Under the pieces are notes generated by a model. That model did no database searches. It saw only the letters and a list, made by a program, of their open reading frames with translations, and had not been told where the DNA came from. A stretch of DNA of 64,000 bases. It comes from JBBSEX01 sp038239345. GTDB lineage: Bacteria > Acidobacteriota > Terriglobia > Bryobacterales > Bryobacteraceae. Made by a program: the position numbers and the translations under genes. Below, piece after piece: positions 7,080 through 15,640 of this stretch. The DNA is taken from contig JBBSEX010000011.1 in NCBI GenBank assembly GCA_038239345.1, forward strand, positions 124,001 to 188,000, read 5' to 3'. The stretch's first letter is position 1. Each line of letters starts with the position of its first letter.

Positions 7080-9429
7080 TTATCTCCTCTATCATCTCCT
7101 GCTGGGGCTCAGTCTACCCTTTTTAGTCTTGTATTTCCTTTACCGCGTCTGCAGGAATCCGAAATACATTCGTCATTTTCCAGAACGTTTGGGGCAACTC
7201 CCCCAGTCCTTTCTCCGGACGGCTTCAGGGTCCATCTGGTTGCATGCGGTTTCAGTGGGCGAGATCGTTTCGGCGGTGGAACTGATTCGCAAGCTACGGG
7301 AAGAATATCCGCGGGTGGAGGTGTTTGTTTCGTGCACCACCCTCGCCGGACGCGACATCGCCGACCAGAAACTGGATGGGATCGCGGCAGGAGTATTCTT
7401 TGCACCTATCGATTATCGCGCGGCCGTGCGGAACGTACTGCGCACCATAAAGCCATCGCTGGTTCTGATTCTCGAAACGGAGATCTGGCCGAATCTATAT
7501 CGCGAGACCGTGAAATCCGGCAGTGGGCTGATGGTGGCGAACGCCCGCATCTCTGATAGAGCCATCCCGAGTTATCGAAGATATTCGTGGTTCTTTCGGG
7601 AGATTCTGCAGTGGCCGAATGTCATACTGGCGCAGTCGGAAAAAGACCGGCGTCGATTCATTGAAGTGGGCGCGCCGGCCAATCGAGTGCGTGTAGGGGG
7701 AAATTTGAAATACGATTTCTCTCCGAAGCAAGGCGAGGTCCCTTTGGCGATCGCCGGTTTTATGCAGCGATCGAACCCAGCGCAAGTTTGGATCGCCGCC
7801 AGCACGATGCCGGGCGCGCATAGCGGCGATGTGGACGAAGACGATGTTGTTATAAAAACGTTCACTCAACTCACGCCGCAGTTTCCAGGCCTGATGCTAC
7901 TGCTGGTGCCACGTAAACCCGAGCGATTCGCGATTGCGGCGCAGAAGCTGGCCGACGCTGGCATACCATTTGTAAGGCGTACCGCGATCAACGCCGAGAC
8001 TCGGGTGGGACTGCCGGGCGTACTGCTGCTCGATTCCATTGGCGAACTCGGATCGTTGTTCGGGTTTGGAGATGTCATCTTCATGGGCGGTACGTTGGCC
8101 CGGCGCGGCGGACACAACATACTGGAACCGGCTTCGTTTGGTAAGCCGATCATCGTGGGTCCGCACATGGAAAATTTCACAGCGATCGCCGACGAGTTTT
8201 TGGAAGGCGAAGCGCTTTACTCAATCGCCAATTCGGAAGAGCTTACGCCCGCGGTGGCTCGCCTGCTGGGTGATCCAGCGTTGCGGCAATCGTTAGGCGA
8301 GGCGGCCAATAAGTTGGCGGAGGCGAAGCGCGGCGTCACCGGAATAATCGCCCGTGAAGCGTTGGCCTTGCATTCGCTTGCCTTACCGCATTCCATTTCC
8401 ACGCCCCTGGTGCTATGGACGTTATGGCCACTATCGCGGCTATGGAAGTGGAGTGTAGAAAAGCACCGTCGGCGCAGCACGGCCCGAAAGCTGAAGACAC
8501 GTACGATCAGCATTGGTGGTTTGACGATGGGCGGTACCGGGAAGACGCCGATGGTGCAATATCTGGCGTCGAAGTTTCACGAAATCGGTTTGCGCCCGGC
8601 TATCCTGACCCGCGGTTACCGGCGCCGATCACCGAATCCAATCATCGTCATACCGGCGGGGGTGCCGGCGACGATAGACATGACGGGGGACGAAGCGCAG
8701 ATCTTCGTGCGATCGGGCCGGGCAATCGTGGGTATCGGCGGCGATCGGTATCAAACGGGCTTGGTCGTGGAAGAACGCGAGACCCCAGGGGTGTTCCTGC
8801 TGGACGATGGTTATCAACATTGGAAGTTAACACGCGATCTGGATATTGTTTTAATCGACTCGCTGGATCCGTTCGGTGGCGGGTGGCTGTTCCCCCTAGG
8901 GCGGCTGCGCGAGCCGATGGAATCGCTGACCCGGGCGAACATTTTCGTAATCACGCGCGTTGAGCCGGGTATGCGAACCGATGCCATCGAATCGGAATTG
9001 CGCCGTCGCAACCCGACCGCCCCGATCTTCCGTTCCGGTGTCGTGCCTGAGTGCTGGGTGGAGAACGATTTCGGCGTCGAGTGGGCGCCAGACCGATTGC
9101 CGGTTCGAAGAATTGCCGCGTTCTGTGGACTGGCGAATCCGTCATCGTTCTGGCAGACCCTGCGGGAACTCGGCTACGACGTAATCTGTTCCTGGAGTTT
9201 TGACGATCATCATCATTTCCGGCCGTCGGAGATTCGCCGCATGGTGAACGATGCGCGGGAACACGGCGCCGAGGCCCTGGTAACAACCGAGAAGGATCTG
9301 ATGAACTTGGGGCCGAACATTACATACCTGATTGAGCCAACGCGTTTGTACTGGCTGAAAATCGGCGTTTCGATTGAACGGGAATCGGAGTTTCTGAGGG
9401 CCGTCGGGATCTCGCCACAAAATTTGTGA
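6997..9429 (+). CDS. waaA-lpxK: WaaA-LpxK fusion: Kdo transferase joined to lipid A 4'-kinase
   Basis: One 810-residue frame carries two enzymes usually made separately. Residues about 28-430 match WaaA/KdtA (family GT30): an N-terminal membrane anchor (FIYLLYHLLLGLSLPFLVLY), the catalytic Glu in HAVSVGEIVSA, ILETEIWPNLY, and the CMP-Kdo site GTLARRGGHNILEPA. Residues about 445-810 match LpxK (tetraacyldisaccharide 4'-kinase): Walker A at about 508-517 (GLTMGGTGKTP), TRGYRR, LLDDGYQHW, and the C-terminal TTEKDLM. LpxK phosphorylates the lipid A disaccharide and WaaA then adds Kdo, at the inner membrane. There is no stop or frame change at the junction near 8400. The start is unsure: the ATG at 6997 lies inside the divergent gene, and an AAGGAG site at about 7045 precedes only non-canonical start codons. 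Confidence 0.9.
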   Translation: MNLGWSLSPATAAAILKEINKHFKAQFIYLLYHLLLGLSLPFLVLYFLYRVCRNPKYIRHFPERLGQLPQSFLRTASGSIWLHAVSVGEIVSAVELIRKLREEYPRVEVFVSCTTLAGRDIADQKLDGIAAGVFFAPIDYRAAVRNVLRTIKPSLVLILETEIWPNLYRETVKSGSGLMVANARISDRAIPSYRRYSWFFREILQWPNVILAQSEKDRRRFIEVGAPANRVRVGGNLKYDFSPKQGEVPLAIAGFMQRSNPAQVWIAASTMPGAHSGDVDEDDVVIKTFTQLTPQFPGLMLLLVPRKPERFAIAAQKLADAGIPFVRRTAINAETRVGLPGVLLLDSIGELGSLFGFGDVIFMGGTLARRGGHNILEPASFGKPIIVGPHMENFTAIADEFLEGEALYSIANSEELTPAVARLLGDPALRQSLGEAANKLAEAKRGVTGIIAREALALHSLALPHSISTPLVLWTLWPLSRLWKWSVEKHRRRSTARKLKTRTISIGGLTMGGTGKTPMVQYLASKFHEIGLRPAILTRGYRRRSPNPIIVIPAGVPATIDMTGDEAQIFVRSGRAIVGIGGDRYQTGLVVEERETPGVFLLDDGYQHWKLTRDLDIVLIDSLDPFGGGWLFPLGRLREPMESLTRANIFVITRVEPGMRTDAIESELRRRNPTAPIFRSGVVPECWVENDFGVEWAPDRLPVRRIAAFCGLANPSSFWQTLRELGYDVICSWSFDDHHHFRPSEIRRMVNDAREHGAEALVTTEKDLMNLGPNITYLIEPTRLYWLKIGVSIERESEFLRAVGISPQNL

Positions 9430-9477
9430 GTTCGTTTCAGCTCTGAAATCCGCGGCCAAGTCTGATATACAGGATGC

Positions 9478-9975
9478 ATGTCGACGACCGATCCGCTGGC
9501 TACCTATTTGCACGATCATTTCGCCGGGTCTACTTTTGCTGTGCAATTGCTGGAATCGATGCGCGATTGCCATCCGAACGAGCCTCTAGGCGAATTCGCA
9601 ATATCGGTACTGGCCGATGTGGAGCAGGATCGAGCAGTTCTGCAAAAGATCATTGATGGCGTGGGACAAGCGCACCTGGATCTGCTGGAAGCGGCCGCGT
9701 GGCTGATGAAGAAGGCGAGCCAATTCAAGCTGCAACACGATCACGCGGGCGGGCTCGCCACCTTTGAGGCGCTGGAGACTTTAAGCCCCGGCATATTGGG
9801 CAAAGCCGCTCTGTGGAGGGCTTTGGCGGTAATCTCCCAGTCCGATCCGCGAGTGCAGGGCTTCGATTACGAGCATCTCGAGGAGCGCGCCCAAGATCAA
9901 CATGCGCGGGTAGATGGGTACCGGATCGGGATTGCCGCAAGCGCGTTTGATCGTTCGGGCGATTCTTCCCGGTAA
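9478..9975 (+). CDS. Conserved helical protein upstream of hypF, unknown function
   Basis: A 165-residue soluble, almost all-helical protein. Its pattern (LATYLHDHFAGSTFAVQLLE, then an acidic helix with VEQDRAVLQKII, then WLMKKASQFKL) suggests a four-helix bundle like the ferritin/rubrerythrin or DUF892-like groups. The Glu/His metal ligands of rubrerythrin are not conserved as EXXH pairs. I know similar proteins as uncharacterised entries in diverse bacteria. The C-terminus (HLEERAQDQHARVD) is probably its end helix; the next gene, hypF, starts inside it on another frame. Position alone hints at a link to hydrogenase maturation, which is only inference. Confidence 0.65.
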   Translation: MSTTDPLATYLHDHFAGSTFAVQLLESMRDCHPNEPLGEFAISVLADVEQDRAVLQKIIDGVGQAHLDLLEAAAWLMKKASQFKLQHDHAGGLATFEALETLSPGILGKAALWRALAVISQSDPRVQGFDYEHLEERAQDQHARVDGYRIGIAASAFDRSGDSSR

Positions 9976-12244
9976 CGGAGAATTTACGCGCCACCGCATC
10001 GTATTGGAGGGCGTCGTGCAAGGCGTCGGGTTCCGCCCGTTCGTTAAAAAGCTCGCCGACCGATTGGGCTTGGCCGGTATCGCGTTCAATACTGCGCAAG
10101 GGCTGATTGTCGAAATCGATTCGATCGAAGTAGGCGTCGTAGCGAAGTTTTTCCAAGCGCTGCAAGCCGAGGCGCCGTTCGCCGCGAAAATTGAAAGCGC
10201 TCAGCTAACGGAAATCCCGCAAGAGACCCGCTATGGCGATTTCCAGATTGCACCGAGCGCGCCCCGTGAGGATCGTTTCACACTCATCTCGCCCGATCTG
10301 GCGACTTGCGCGGATTGCCTCGCTGAGATTACAGATCCCGCTAACCGGCGCTTCCGCTATCCCTTCACGAACTGCGCCAATTGCGGGCCACGATACTCGA
10401 TCACGTTCTCCACGCCGTACGATCGGGCCAACACGACGATGGAACGTTTTCCGATGTGTGCCGCTTGTGCCGCGGAGTATTTGGATTTAAGTAACCGGCG
10501 CTTTCATGCCGAGCCCATCGCCTGTGCCGTTTGCGGCCCCCAACTTTCGCTGGACCTAGCCGATGCAATCGCGACACTAGCGTCTGGCGGAATTCTGGCG
10601 ATCAAAGGCCTGGGTGGTTTTCAATTAGCCAGCGACGCCCGCAATGCCGCCGCCGTGGATGAGTTACGCCTGAGAAAACGCCGTAGTCGAAAGCCGTTCG
10701 CATTGATGATGCGCGACGTAGCGACGGTGGAACGCTATTGCGCAATTGACGATGCCGAGCGCTCCTTGTTGGGGCAACCTGCGGCGCCCGTCGTATTGCT
10801 GAGCCTGCGCGATGCGACTGATCTTGCGTACGGTGTGGCCCCCGGCCTGCGACATGTAGGGGTGATGCTGCCTTACACTCCTTTGCATCATCTGCTTTTT
10901 ACAGGTTCCATCGACTGCCTGGTGATGACCAGCGGGAACATCAGCGAAGAGCCGATCGTCGTTCGCAACGACGAAGCAATTGCAAAACTTTCGCCAATGG
11001 CGGACCGGCTGGTGTTGCACGATCGCGATATCTTCATGCGCGTCGACGATTCGGTGACGCGAGTCTTTGAAAGCGTTCCGCTAATCCTGCGCCGAGCTCG
11101 TGGCTATGCGCCGAGCGCTATTTCACTGGGTCATGACGTTGCGGAAGTGTTGGCCACGGGCGGCGAGTTAAAGAACGCGTTTTGCATCACGAAGGGCCAC
11201 TATGCCATCCTCAGCCAGCACATCGGCGACCTGGAGAACTACGAAACGCTCCAGTTCTTCGAGGAAACCCTACGCAATTTGCAAAGTGTTTATCAAGCTA
11301 AACCGCGATTGATCGCCCATGATCTGCATCCCGATTATCTGAGTACCCGTTGGGCTTTGGATCGGCCCGAGCCCAAGATCGCGATTCAACATCATCATGC
11401 CCACATCGCCAGTTGCATGGCTGAGAACGGAGTGGACGAGGCGGTGATCGGAGTGGCCTTCGATGGATCGGGATATGGAGCCGATGGACAAAGCTGGGGC
11501 GGCGAATTCCTGCTTGGCGATTATCACGGCTATCGGCGTTGCGGGCATCTTCGCTACGTTGCGTTGCCCGGTGGAGACGCGGCGGCGCGACAGGGTTGGC
11601 GCATGGCCGCGGCACATCTGCATGACGCGCTAGGCCCGGATTTCCGGAACATCGATCTGCCTTGCTGGAGTTCGGTGCCTGCACCATCGTGGAAACTGCT
11701 GCAGCAAATGATTGCCCGGCCCACGATCCGCACATCGAGTTGCGGGCGGCTATTCGACGCCGTATCGGCGATTTGTGGAATTAGCGTCGAGAGTAGTTAC
11801 GAAGGAGAATCCGCCATGTTGCTGGAGGCCGCGACGGACGGAGAAAGCGCCGAAGCGTATACCCTGGAAGTGGATACGCAAACCGTTCCTTGGACAATCG
11901 ATACCCGGCCGATGTTGCGGCGAATTGCCAACGAGATCGCCCGGGGCCGCTCGCCCAAAACCGTTGCCCGTTGCTTTCACGATTCCATCGTGGTTATGAT
12001 TGAGGCGGTTTGCAGCAAGCTTCGCGAGCGAAATGGCGTGAATAAGGTTTGTCTCAGCGGCGGTGCTTTTCAAAACTTCACGCTGCTCTCAGGCGCAGCG
12101 GCCTTCTTGCGGCATAGCGGTTTTCAGGTGTTTCTTCATTCCCAAGTTCCACCGAATGACGGCGGCCTCTCACTAGGGCAGGCTGTGATTGCGGCGGCTT
12201 TCCTTGAAAGGACCGACTCTGATGTGTCTCGCAATCCCCGGTAA
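9914..12244 (+). CDS. hypF: Carbamoyltransferase HypF
   Basis: HypF makes the cyanide ligands of the [NiFe]-hydrogenase active site: it carbamoylates the C-terminal Cys of HypE using carbamoyl phosphate and ATP. The 776-residue frame has the full domain order: acylphosphatase-like (about 27-100, with EGVVQGVGFRPFVKKLA), two zinc-finger motifs (CADC...CANCGPRYS and CAAC...CAVCGPQ, about 130-200), a YrdC-like domain (about 210-390, with KGLGGFQLASDA and KRRSRKPFALMMRD), and a Kae1-like C-terminal domain containing the HHHAHIASCMAENG site near residue 491. Length matches the family (about 750). The ATG at 9914 overlaps the previous gene by 62 bases; a later TTG start is possible. First gene of the hypFCDE set. 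Confidence 0.93.
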   Translation: MGTGSGLPQARLIVRAILPGNGEFTRHRIVLEGVVQGVGFRPFVKKLADRLGLAGIAFNTAQGLIVEIDSIEVGVVAKFFQALQAEAPFAAKIESAQLTEIPQETRYGDFQIAPSAPREDRFTLISPDLATCADCLAEITDPANRRFRYPFTNCANCGPRYSITFSTPYDRANTTMERFPMCAACAAEYLDLSNRRFHAEPIACAVCGPQLSLDLADAIATLASGGILAIKGLGGFQLASDARNAAAVDELRLRKRRSRKPFALMMRDVATVERYCAIDDAERSLLGQPAAPVVLLSLRDATDLAYGVAPGLRHVGVMLPYTPLHHLLFTGSIDCLVMTSGNISEEPIVVRNDEAIAKLSPMADRLVLHDRDIFMRVDDSVTRVFESVPLILRRARGYAPSAISLGHDVAEVLATGGELKNAFCITKGHYAILSQHIGDLENYETLQFFEETLRNLQSVYQAKPRLIAHDLHPDYLSTRWALDRPEPKIAIQHHHAHIASCMAENGVDEAVIGVAFDGSGYGADGQSWGGEFLLGDYHGYRRCGHLRYVALPGGDAAARQGWRMAAAHLHDALGPDFRNIDLPCWSSVPAPSWKLLQQMIARPTIRTSSCGRLFDAVSAICGISVESSYEGESAMLLEAATDGESAEAYTLEVDTQTVPWTIDTRPMLRRIANEIARGRSPKTVARCFHDSIVVMIEAVCSKLRERNGVNKVCLSGGAFQNFTLLSGAAAFLRHSGFQVFLHSQVPPNDGGLSLGQAVIAAAFLERTDSDVSRNPR

Positions 12245-12494
12245 AATCAGCGCGCTTCACGACAGCTTAGGCGTCCCGATGGCCAGAGTTGATTTCGGCG
12301 GCATCACGCGAGAGGCGTGTCTGTCGTACGTGCCGGACGCGCGGATTGGCGATTATGTTCTGGTTCATGTCGGCTTCGCCATCAGCAAACTGGATGAAGA
12401 AGAGGCCGAACGCACCTATCGGTATCTAGCGGAGCTGGATCAGCTGAGCGAACTGCACGACGGAGAAGGAGAGCCGTACGATGAAATACCTTGA
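12222..12494 (+). CDS. hypC: Hydrogenase maturation chaperone HypC
   Basis: HypC is a small chaperone that carries the Fe(CN)2CO group with HypD and delivers it to the large hydrogenase subunit. I chose the ATG at 12222 because the protein must begin MCLAIPGKI, with the functional Cys at position 2. The frame upstream of this has no such sequence. GAAAGGA lies about 10 bases before the ATG. The 90-residue length is normal. The rest is the usual small beta-barrel (RVDFGGITREACLSYVPDARIGDYVLVHVGFAI) with an acidic C-terminal helix. It overlaps hypF by 23 bases and hypD by 14, so all are translationally coupled. Confidence 0.94.
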   Translation: MCLAIPGKISALHDSLGVPMARVDFGGITREACLSYVPDARIGDYVLVHVGFAISKLDEEEAERTYRYLAELDQLSELHDGEGEPYDEIP

Positions 12495-13599
12495 CGAATA
12501 TCGGGATCATGCTGTCGCTCAAAAGATTGTCGGCGAGATCAAGCGAACGATCACCAGACCGTGGGTATTGATGGAAGTTTGCGGTGGCCAGACTCATTCC
12601 ATCGTCAAGTATGGTTTGGATTGCCTGTTGCCGGAACAGGTCGAGTTGGTTCACGGGCCGGGCTGTCCGGTTTGTGTAACATCACTTGAGTTGATCGACC
12701 GGGCGCATGCTATCGCCCGCATGCCGGACGTGATTTTTTGTTCCTTCGGAGACATGCTGCGTGTCCCGGGATCGAACGGCGATCTGTTCAAGATCAAGGC
12801 CGAGGGCGGCAACATACGCGTTGTATATTCGCCGCTTGATTGCTTGAAAATTGCCCGCGCCAATCCCGGCAAACAAGTGGTGTTCTTCGCAATCGGCTTT
12901 GAGACCACCGCGCCGGCAAACGCGATGTCGGTGTGGCAGGCCCGGCAGCAGAACATCCGGAACTTTTCGGTGCTGGTCTCTCATGTGCTGGTGCCCCCGG
13001 CGATGACTGGAATTCTGGATTCGCCGAATAATCGCGTTCAGGCTTTTCTAGGGCCCGGCCACGTGTGCGCCATCTCCGGCTGGACCGAGTATGAAACCAT
13101 CGTCGAACGTTATCGAGTGCCGATCGTGATCACCGGTTTTGAGCCAATTGACATCCTGCAAGGTGTGCTGATGTGCGTGCGGCAGTTGGAACAAGGCCGT
13201 GCGGAGTTGGAAAATGCCTATGCGCGCGCCGTGCAGCGAGAGGGAAATGCCAGCGCCCAGAGCATGATCAACCGAGTCTTCCGCGTCTGCGATCGAGCTT
13301 GGCGAGGTTTAGGAATAATCCCCCAAAGCGGCTTCGGCTTGTCGGAAGAATTCAAAGAATACGACGCCGAAACGATCTTCAATGTGGGCCACATCCAGGC
13401 GTTCGAGCCGGCGATTTGTATGAGCGGCGATATTCTTAGAGGTTTGAAAAAGCCCCTGGATTGTCCGGCTTTTGGCAAACAATGCAGCCCGGAAAATCCT
13501 TTGGGCGCAACGATGGTGTCCGCTGAAGGCGCGTGCGCGGCGTACTACGGTTATGGGCGCCACTTAGTAAATGTAGAAATGCCGGTTGCCAGAGCATAG
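12481..13599 (+). CDS. hypD: Hydrogenase maturation protein HypD
   Basis: HypD is the [4Fe-4S] scaffold on which Fe(CN)2CO is put together with HypC. The 372-residue length is typical. Conserved parts are visible: C34-G-G-Q-T-H39, GPGCPVCVT (C62 and C65), GFETTAP, and the C-terminal cluster-binding cysteines (CPAFGKQCSPENPLGATMVS). The ATG at 12481 lies inside hypC, giving a 14-base overlap, as common in hyp operons. The key cysteines are all present, so the protein should be functional. Confidence 0.95.
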   Translation: MKYLDEYRDHAVAQKIVGEIKRTITRPWVLMEVCGGQTHSIVKYGLDCLLPEQVELVHGPGCPVCVTSLELIDRAHAIARMPDVIFCSFGDMLRVPGSNGDLFKIKAEGGNIRVVYSPLDCLKIARANPGKQVVFFAIGFETTAPANAMSVWQARQQNIRNFSVLVSHVLVPPAMTGILDSPNNRVQAFLGPGHVCAISGWTEYETIVERYRVPIVITGFEPIDILQGVLMCVRQLEQGRAELENAYARAVQREGNASAQSMINRVFRVCDRAWRGLGIIPQSGFGLSEEFKEYDAETIFNVGHIQAFEPAICMSGDILRGLKKPLDCPAFGKQCSPENPLGATMVSAEGACAAYYGYGRHLVNVEMPVARA

Positions 13600-13607
13600 C
13601 GCGAGTA

Positions 13608-14654
13608 ATGGAAAAAGACTTTGTCCTATCATGCCCCGTGCCCATCACGGAACGAAAGAATATCGTCATGGGGCACGGCAGTGGCGGGAAGTTAAGCGCC
13701 CAATTGGTACGCGATCTTTTTCTGCCGGCTTTCAACAACGAGTATCTTCGCAAGCTGGACGATCAAGCCGTTTTTCAAGCTGGGTCGGCGCGGCTCGCCT
13801 TTACAACCGACTCCTTTGTTGTAACGCCGCTGTTTTTTCCCGGAGGAAATATCGGCGATCTGGCGGTGAATGGAACCGTCAACGATTTGGCCATGAGCGG
13901 CGCGCGACCGCTGTATCTATCGGCGGCCTTCATCATGGAAGAGGGTTTGCCGATCGAAGAGTTGACGCGCATCGTTGCGTCGATGGCGCTGGCGGCACGC
14001 GCGGCCGGGGTGTCCATCGTGACTGGGGATACAAAGGTAGTGAACAAGGGTTCCGCCGATAAATTATTCATCACCACCTCCGGCGTGGGCGTGGTACCGG
14101 ATGGCGTATCCATTTCCGCATCCAATGTGCGGCCGGGCGATGCCGTGATCGTTAGTGGGTCGATCGGCGATCATGGCATGGCCGTCATGTCGGTAAGGGA
14201 AGGGCTGGAGTTTGAGAGCGCAATTTTATCCGATTCAGCGCCGCTTCAAACTTTAGTGGAAACTATGTTGCGGGCTGGCGAAGTACATGCTTTGCGCGAT
14301 CCGACGCGTGGCGGCTTGGCTACATCATTATGCGAGATCGCAACTTCATCCGCCGTAGGTGTGGAGATTGACGCCTCGGCGATACTCGTGCGGGAAGACG
14401 TAAAGGGCGCCTGCGAAATTCTGGGACTCGATCCTTTGTTCGTCGCGAATGAAGGAAAGCTGGTGGCCTTTGTAGCGCAAGAAGCATGCGGCGCCATTCT
14501 TCAAGCCATGCGCCAAACGCCCCAGGGCATGGATGCCCGCGTGATCGGGCGGGCCGTAAGCGATCATCGCGGAATGGTACTACTGAAGACGGAAATTGGC
14601 GGTACTCGCGTTGTGGATTTACCATTTACTGAACAGTTGCCGCGAATCTGCTAG
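13608..14654 (+). CDS. hypE: Carbamoyl dehydratase HypE
   Basis: HypE dehydrates the carbamoyl group on its own C-terminal Cys to a thiocyanate, the source of the cyanide ligands. I place the start at the ATG at 13608, 8 bases after the hypD stop; the frame is open further up to 13533 but that part has no family similarity. The 348-residue product shows MGHGSGGKLSAQLVRDLF, the PurM-like ATP-binding NGTVNDLAMSGARPLYLSAA, DTKVV, and RDPTRGGLATSLCEIA. It ends in PRIC, the required C-terminal Cys. Last gene of the hyp set; a hairpin follows. Confidence 0.95.
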   Translation: MEKDFVLSCPVPITERKNIVMGHGSGGKLSAQLVRDLFLPAFNNEYLRKLDDQAVFQAGSARLAFTTDSFVVTPLFFPGGNIGDLAVNGTVNDLAMSGARPLYLSAAFIMEEGLPIEELTRIVASMALAARAAGVSIVTGDTKVVNKGSADKLFITTSGVGVVPDGVSISASNVRPGDAVIVSGSIGDHGMAVMSVREGLEFESAILSDSAPLQTLVETMLRAGEVHALRDPTRGGLATSLCEIATSSAVGVEIDASAILVREDVKGACEILGLDPLFVANEGKLVAFVAQEACGAILQAMRQTPQGMDARVIGRAVSDHRGMVLLKTEIGGTRVVDLPFTEQLPRIC

Positions 14655-14715
14655 GCCAATCTTCGGCGTACGTATTGCGTTCAGGCGATGGATGTTTCAT
14701 AATTAGCTGCCTGTA

Positions 14716-14756
14716 CATCTGTGTCCGCCTTCCCGGCCGGCACAGATTTTGTTTTT
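14716..14756 (+). terminator. Hairpin with T-tract between hypE and the pyrimidine operon
   Basis: The stem ATCTGTG (14717-14723) / CACAGAT (14741-14747) is extended inward by T-G, C-G, one mismatch, then GCC/GGC; a five-base loop remains. TTTTGTTTTT follows (14747-14756). The ribosome site AGAGGAGGA of the next gene begins at once (14757), only 11 bases before its ATG. This is either the hyp terminator or, because any transcript of the next operon starting upstream must cross it, an attenuator. Confidence 0.7.
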
Positions 14757-14767
14757 AGAGGAGGACA

Positions 14768-15637
14768 ATGTCTCGTATCGTCAGATGTTCGCTGATACAG
14801 GCCGCGAACGTAACTCCCCCGGATGCGCCACTAGAACAAATCAGGCGGGAGATGATCGATAAGCACTTGGGTTACATTGAACAGGCCGCGCAGGCCGGCG
14901 CGCAGATCGTCTGCCTGCAGGAAATCTTCTATGGTCCGTACTTCTGCGCCGAGCAGAATACCCGCTGGTATGACATGACCGAGCGGATCCCGGATGGCCC
15001 GACGATTCAGCTGATGCAGGACGTAGCGAAGAAGCATCGCATCGTGTTGATCGTGCCGATTTATGAAATGGAACAGGAAGGCGTGTTCTACAACACTGCC
15101 GCCGTGATCCATAACGACGGGACCTATCTCGGCAAATATCGCAAGACACATATTCCGCACGTGGCGCCCGGATTCTGGGAGAAGTTTTATTTTCGGCCGG
15201 GCAATCTCGGTTATCCCGTTTTCGATGTGGGCTTCGCGAAGATTGGCGTATATATCTGCTACGACCGGCATTTCCCCGAAGGCGCACGCGCGTTGGGACT
15301 CAATGGCGCCGAGATCGTTTTTAACCCGTCGGCCACTGTCGCCGGATTAAGCGAGTACCTCTGGAAGTTGGAACAGCCCGCCCACGCGGTGGCGAATGGA
15401 TATTTTATCGCGGCGATCAACCGCGTCGGTACGGAGGCGCCGTGGAATATCGGCGAGTTCTACGGACAAAGTTATTTCTGCAATCCCCGCGGGCAGATCG
15501 TCGCGCAGGCGGCACGCGATAGCGACGAAGTGTTAACCACGGACCTGGATCTGGACATGATCGGCGAGGTTCGCAAGACGTGGCAATTCTTCCGCGATCG
15601 GCGGCCCGATACGTACGAAGCGTTGGTGAAGGCTTAA
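14768..15637 (+). CDS. Nitrilase-family beta-ureidopropionase (N-carbamoyl-beta-alanine amidohydrolase)
   Basis: This enzyme hydrolyses N-carbamoyl-beta-alanine (from dihydrouracil) to beta-alanine, CO2 and ammonia, the third step of reductive pyrimidine breakdown. The 289-residue product has the carbon-nitrogen hydrolase fold with its catalytic residues: Glu52 (CLQEIFYGPYF), Lys126 (KYRKTHIP) and Cys164 (ICYDRHFPEGAR). The HFPEGAR segment is typical of the beta-ureidopropionase and carbamoylputrescine branch; operon context (PreTA, dihydropyrimidinase) decides for the former. A very strong ribosome site (GAGGAGGA) lies 3 to 10 bases before the ATG. First gene of the seven-gene operon. Confidence 0.9.
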   Translation: MSRIVRCSLIQAANVTPPDAPLEQIRREMIDKHLGYIEQAAQAGAQIVCLQEIFYGPYFCAEQNTRWYDMTERIPDGPTIQLMQDVAKKHRIVLIVPIYEMEQEGVFYNTAAVIHNDGTYLGKYRKTHIPHVAPGFWEKFYFRPGNLGYPVFDVGFAKIGVYICYDRHFPEGARALGLNGAEIVFNPSATVAGLSEYLWKLEQPAHAVANGYFIAAINRVGTEAPWNIGEFYGQSYFCNPRGQIVAQAARDSDEVLTTDLDLDMIGEVRKTWQFFRDRRPDTYEALVKA

Positions 15638-15640
15638 TAC

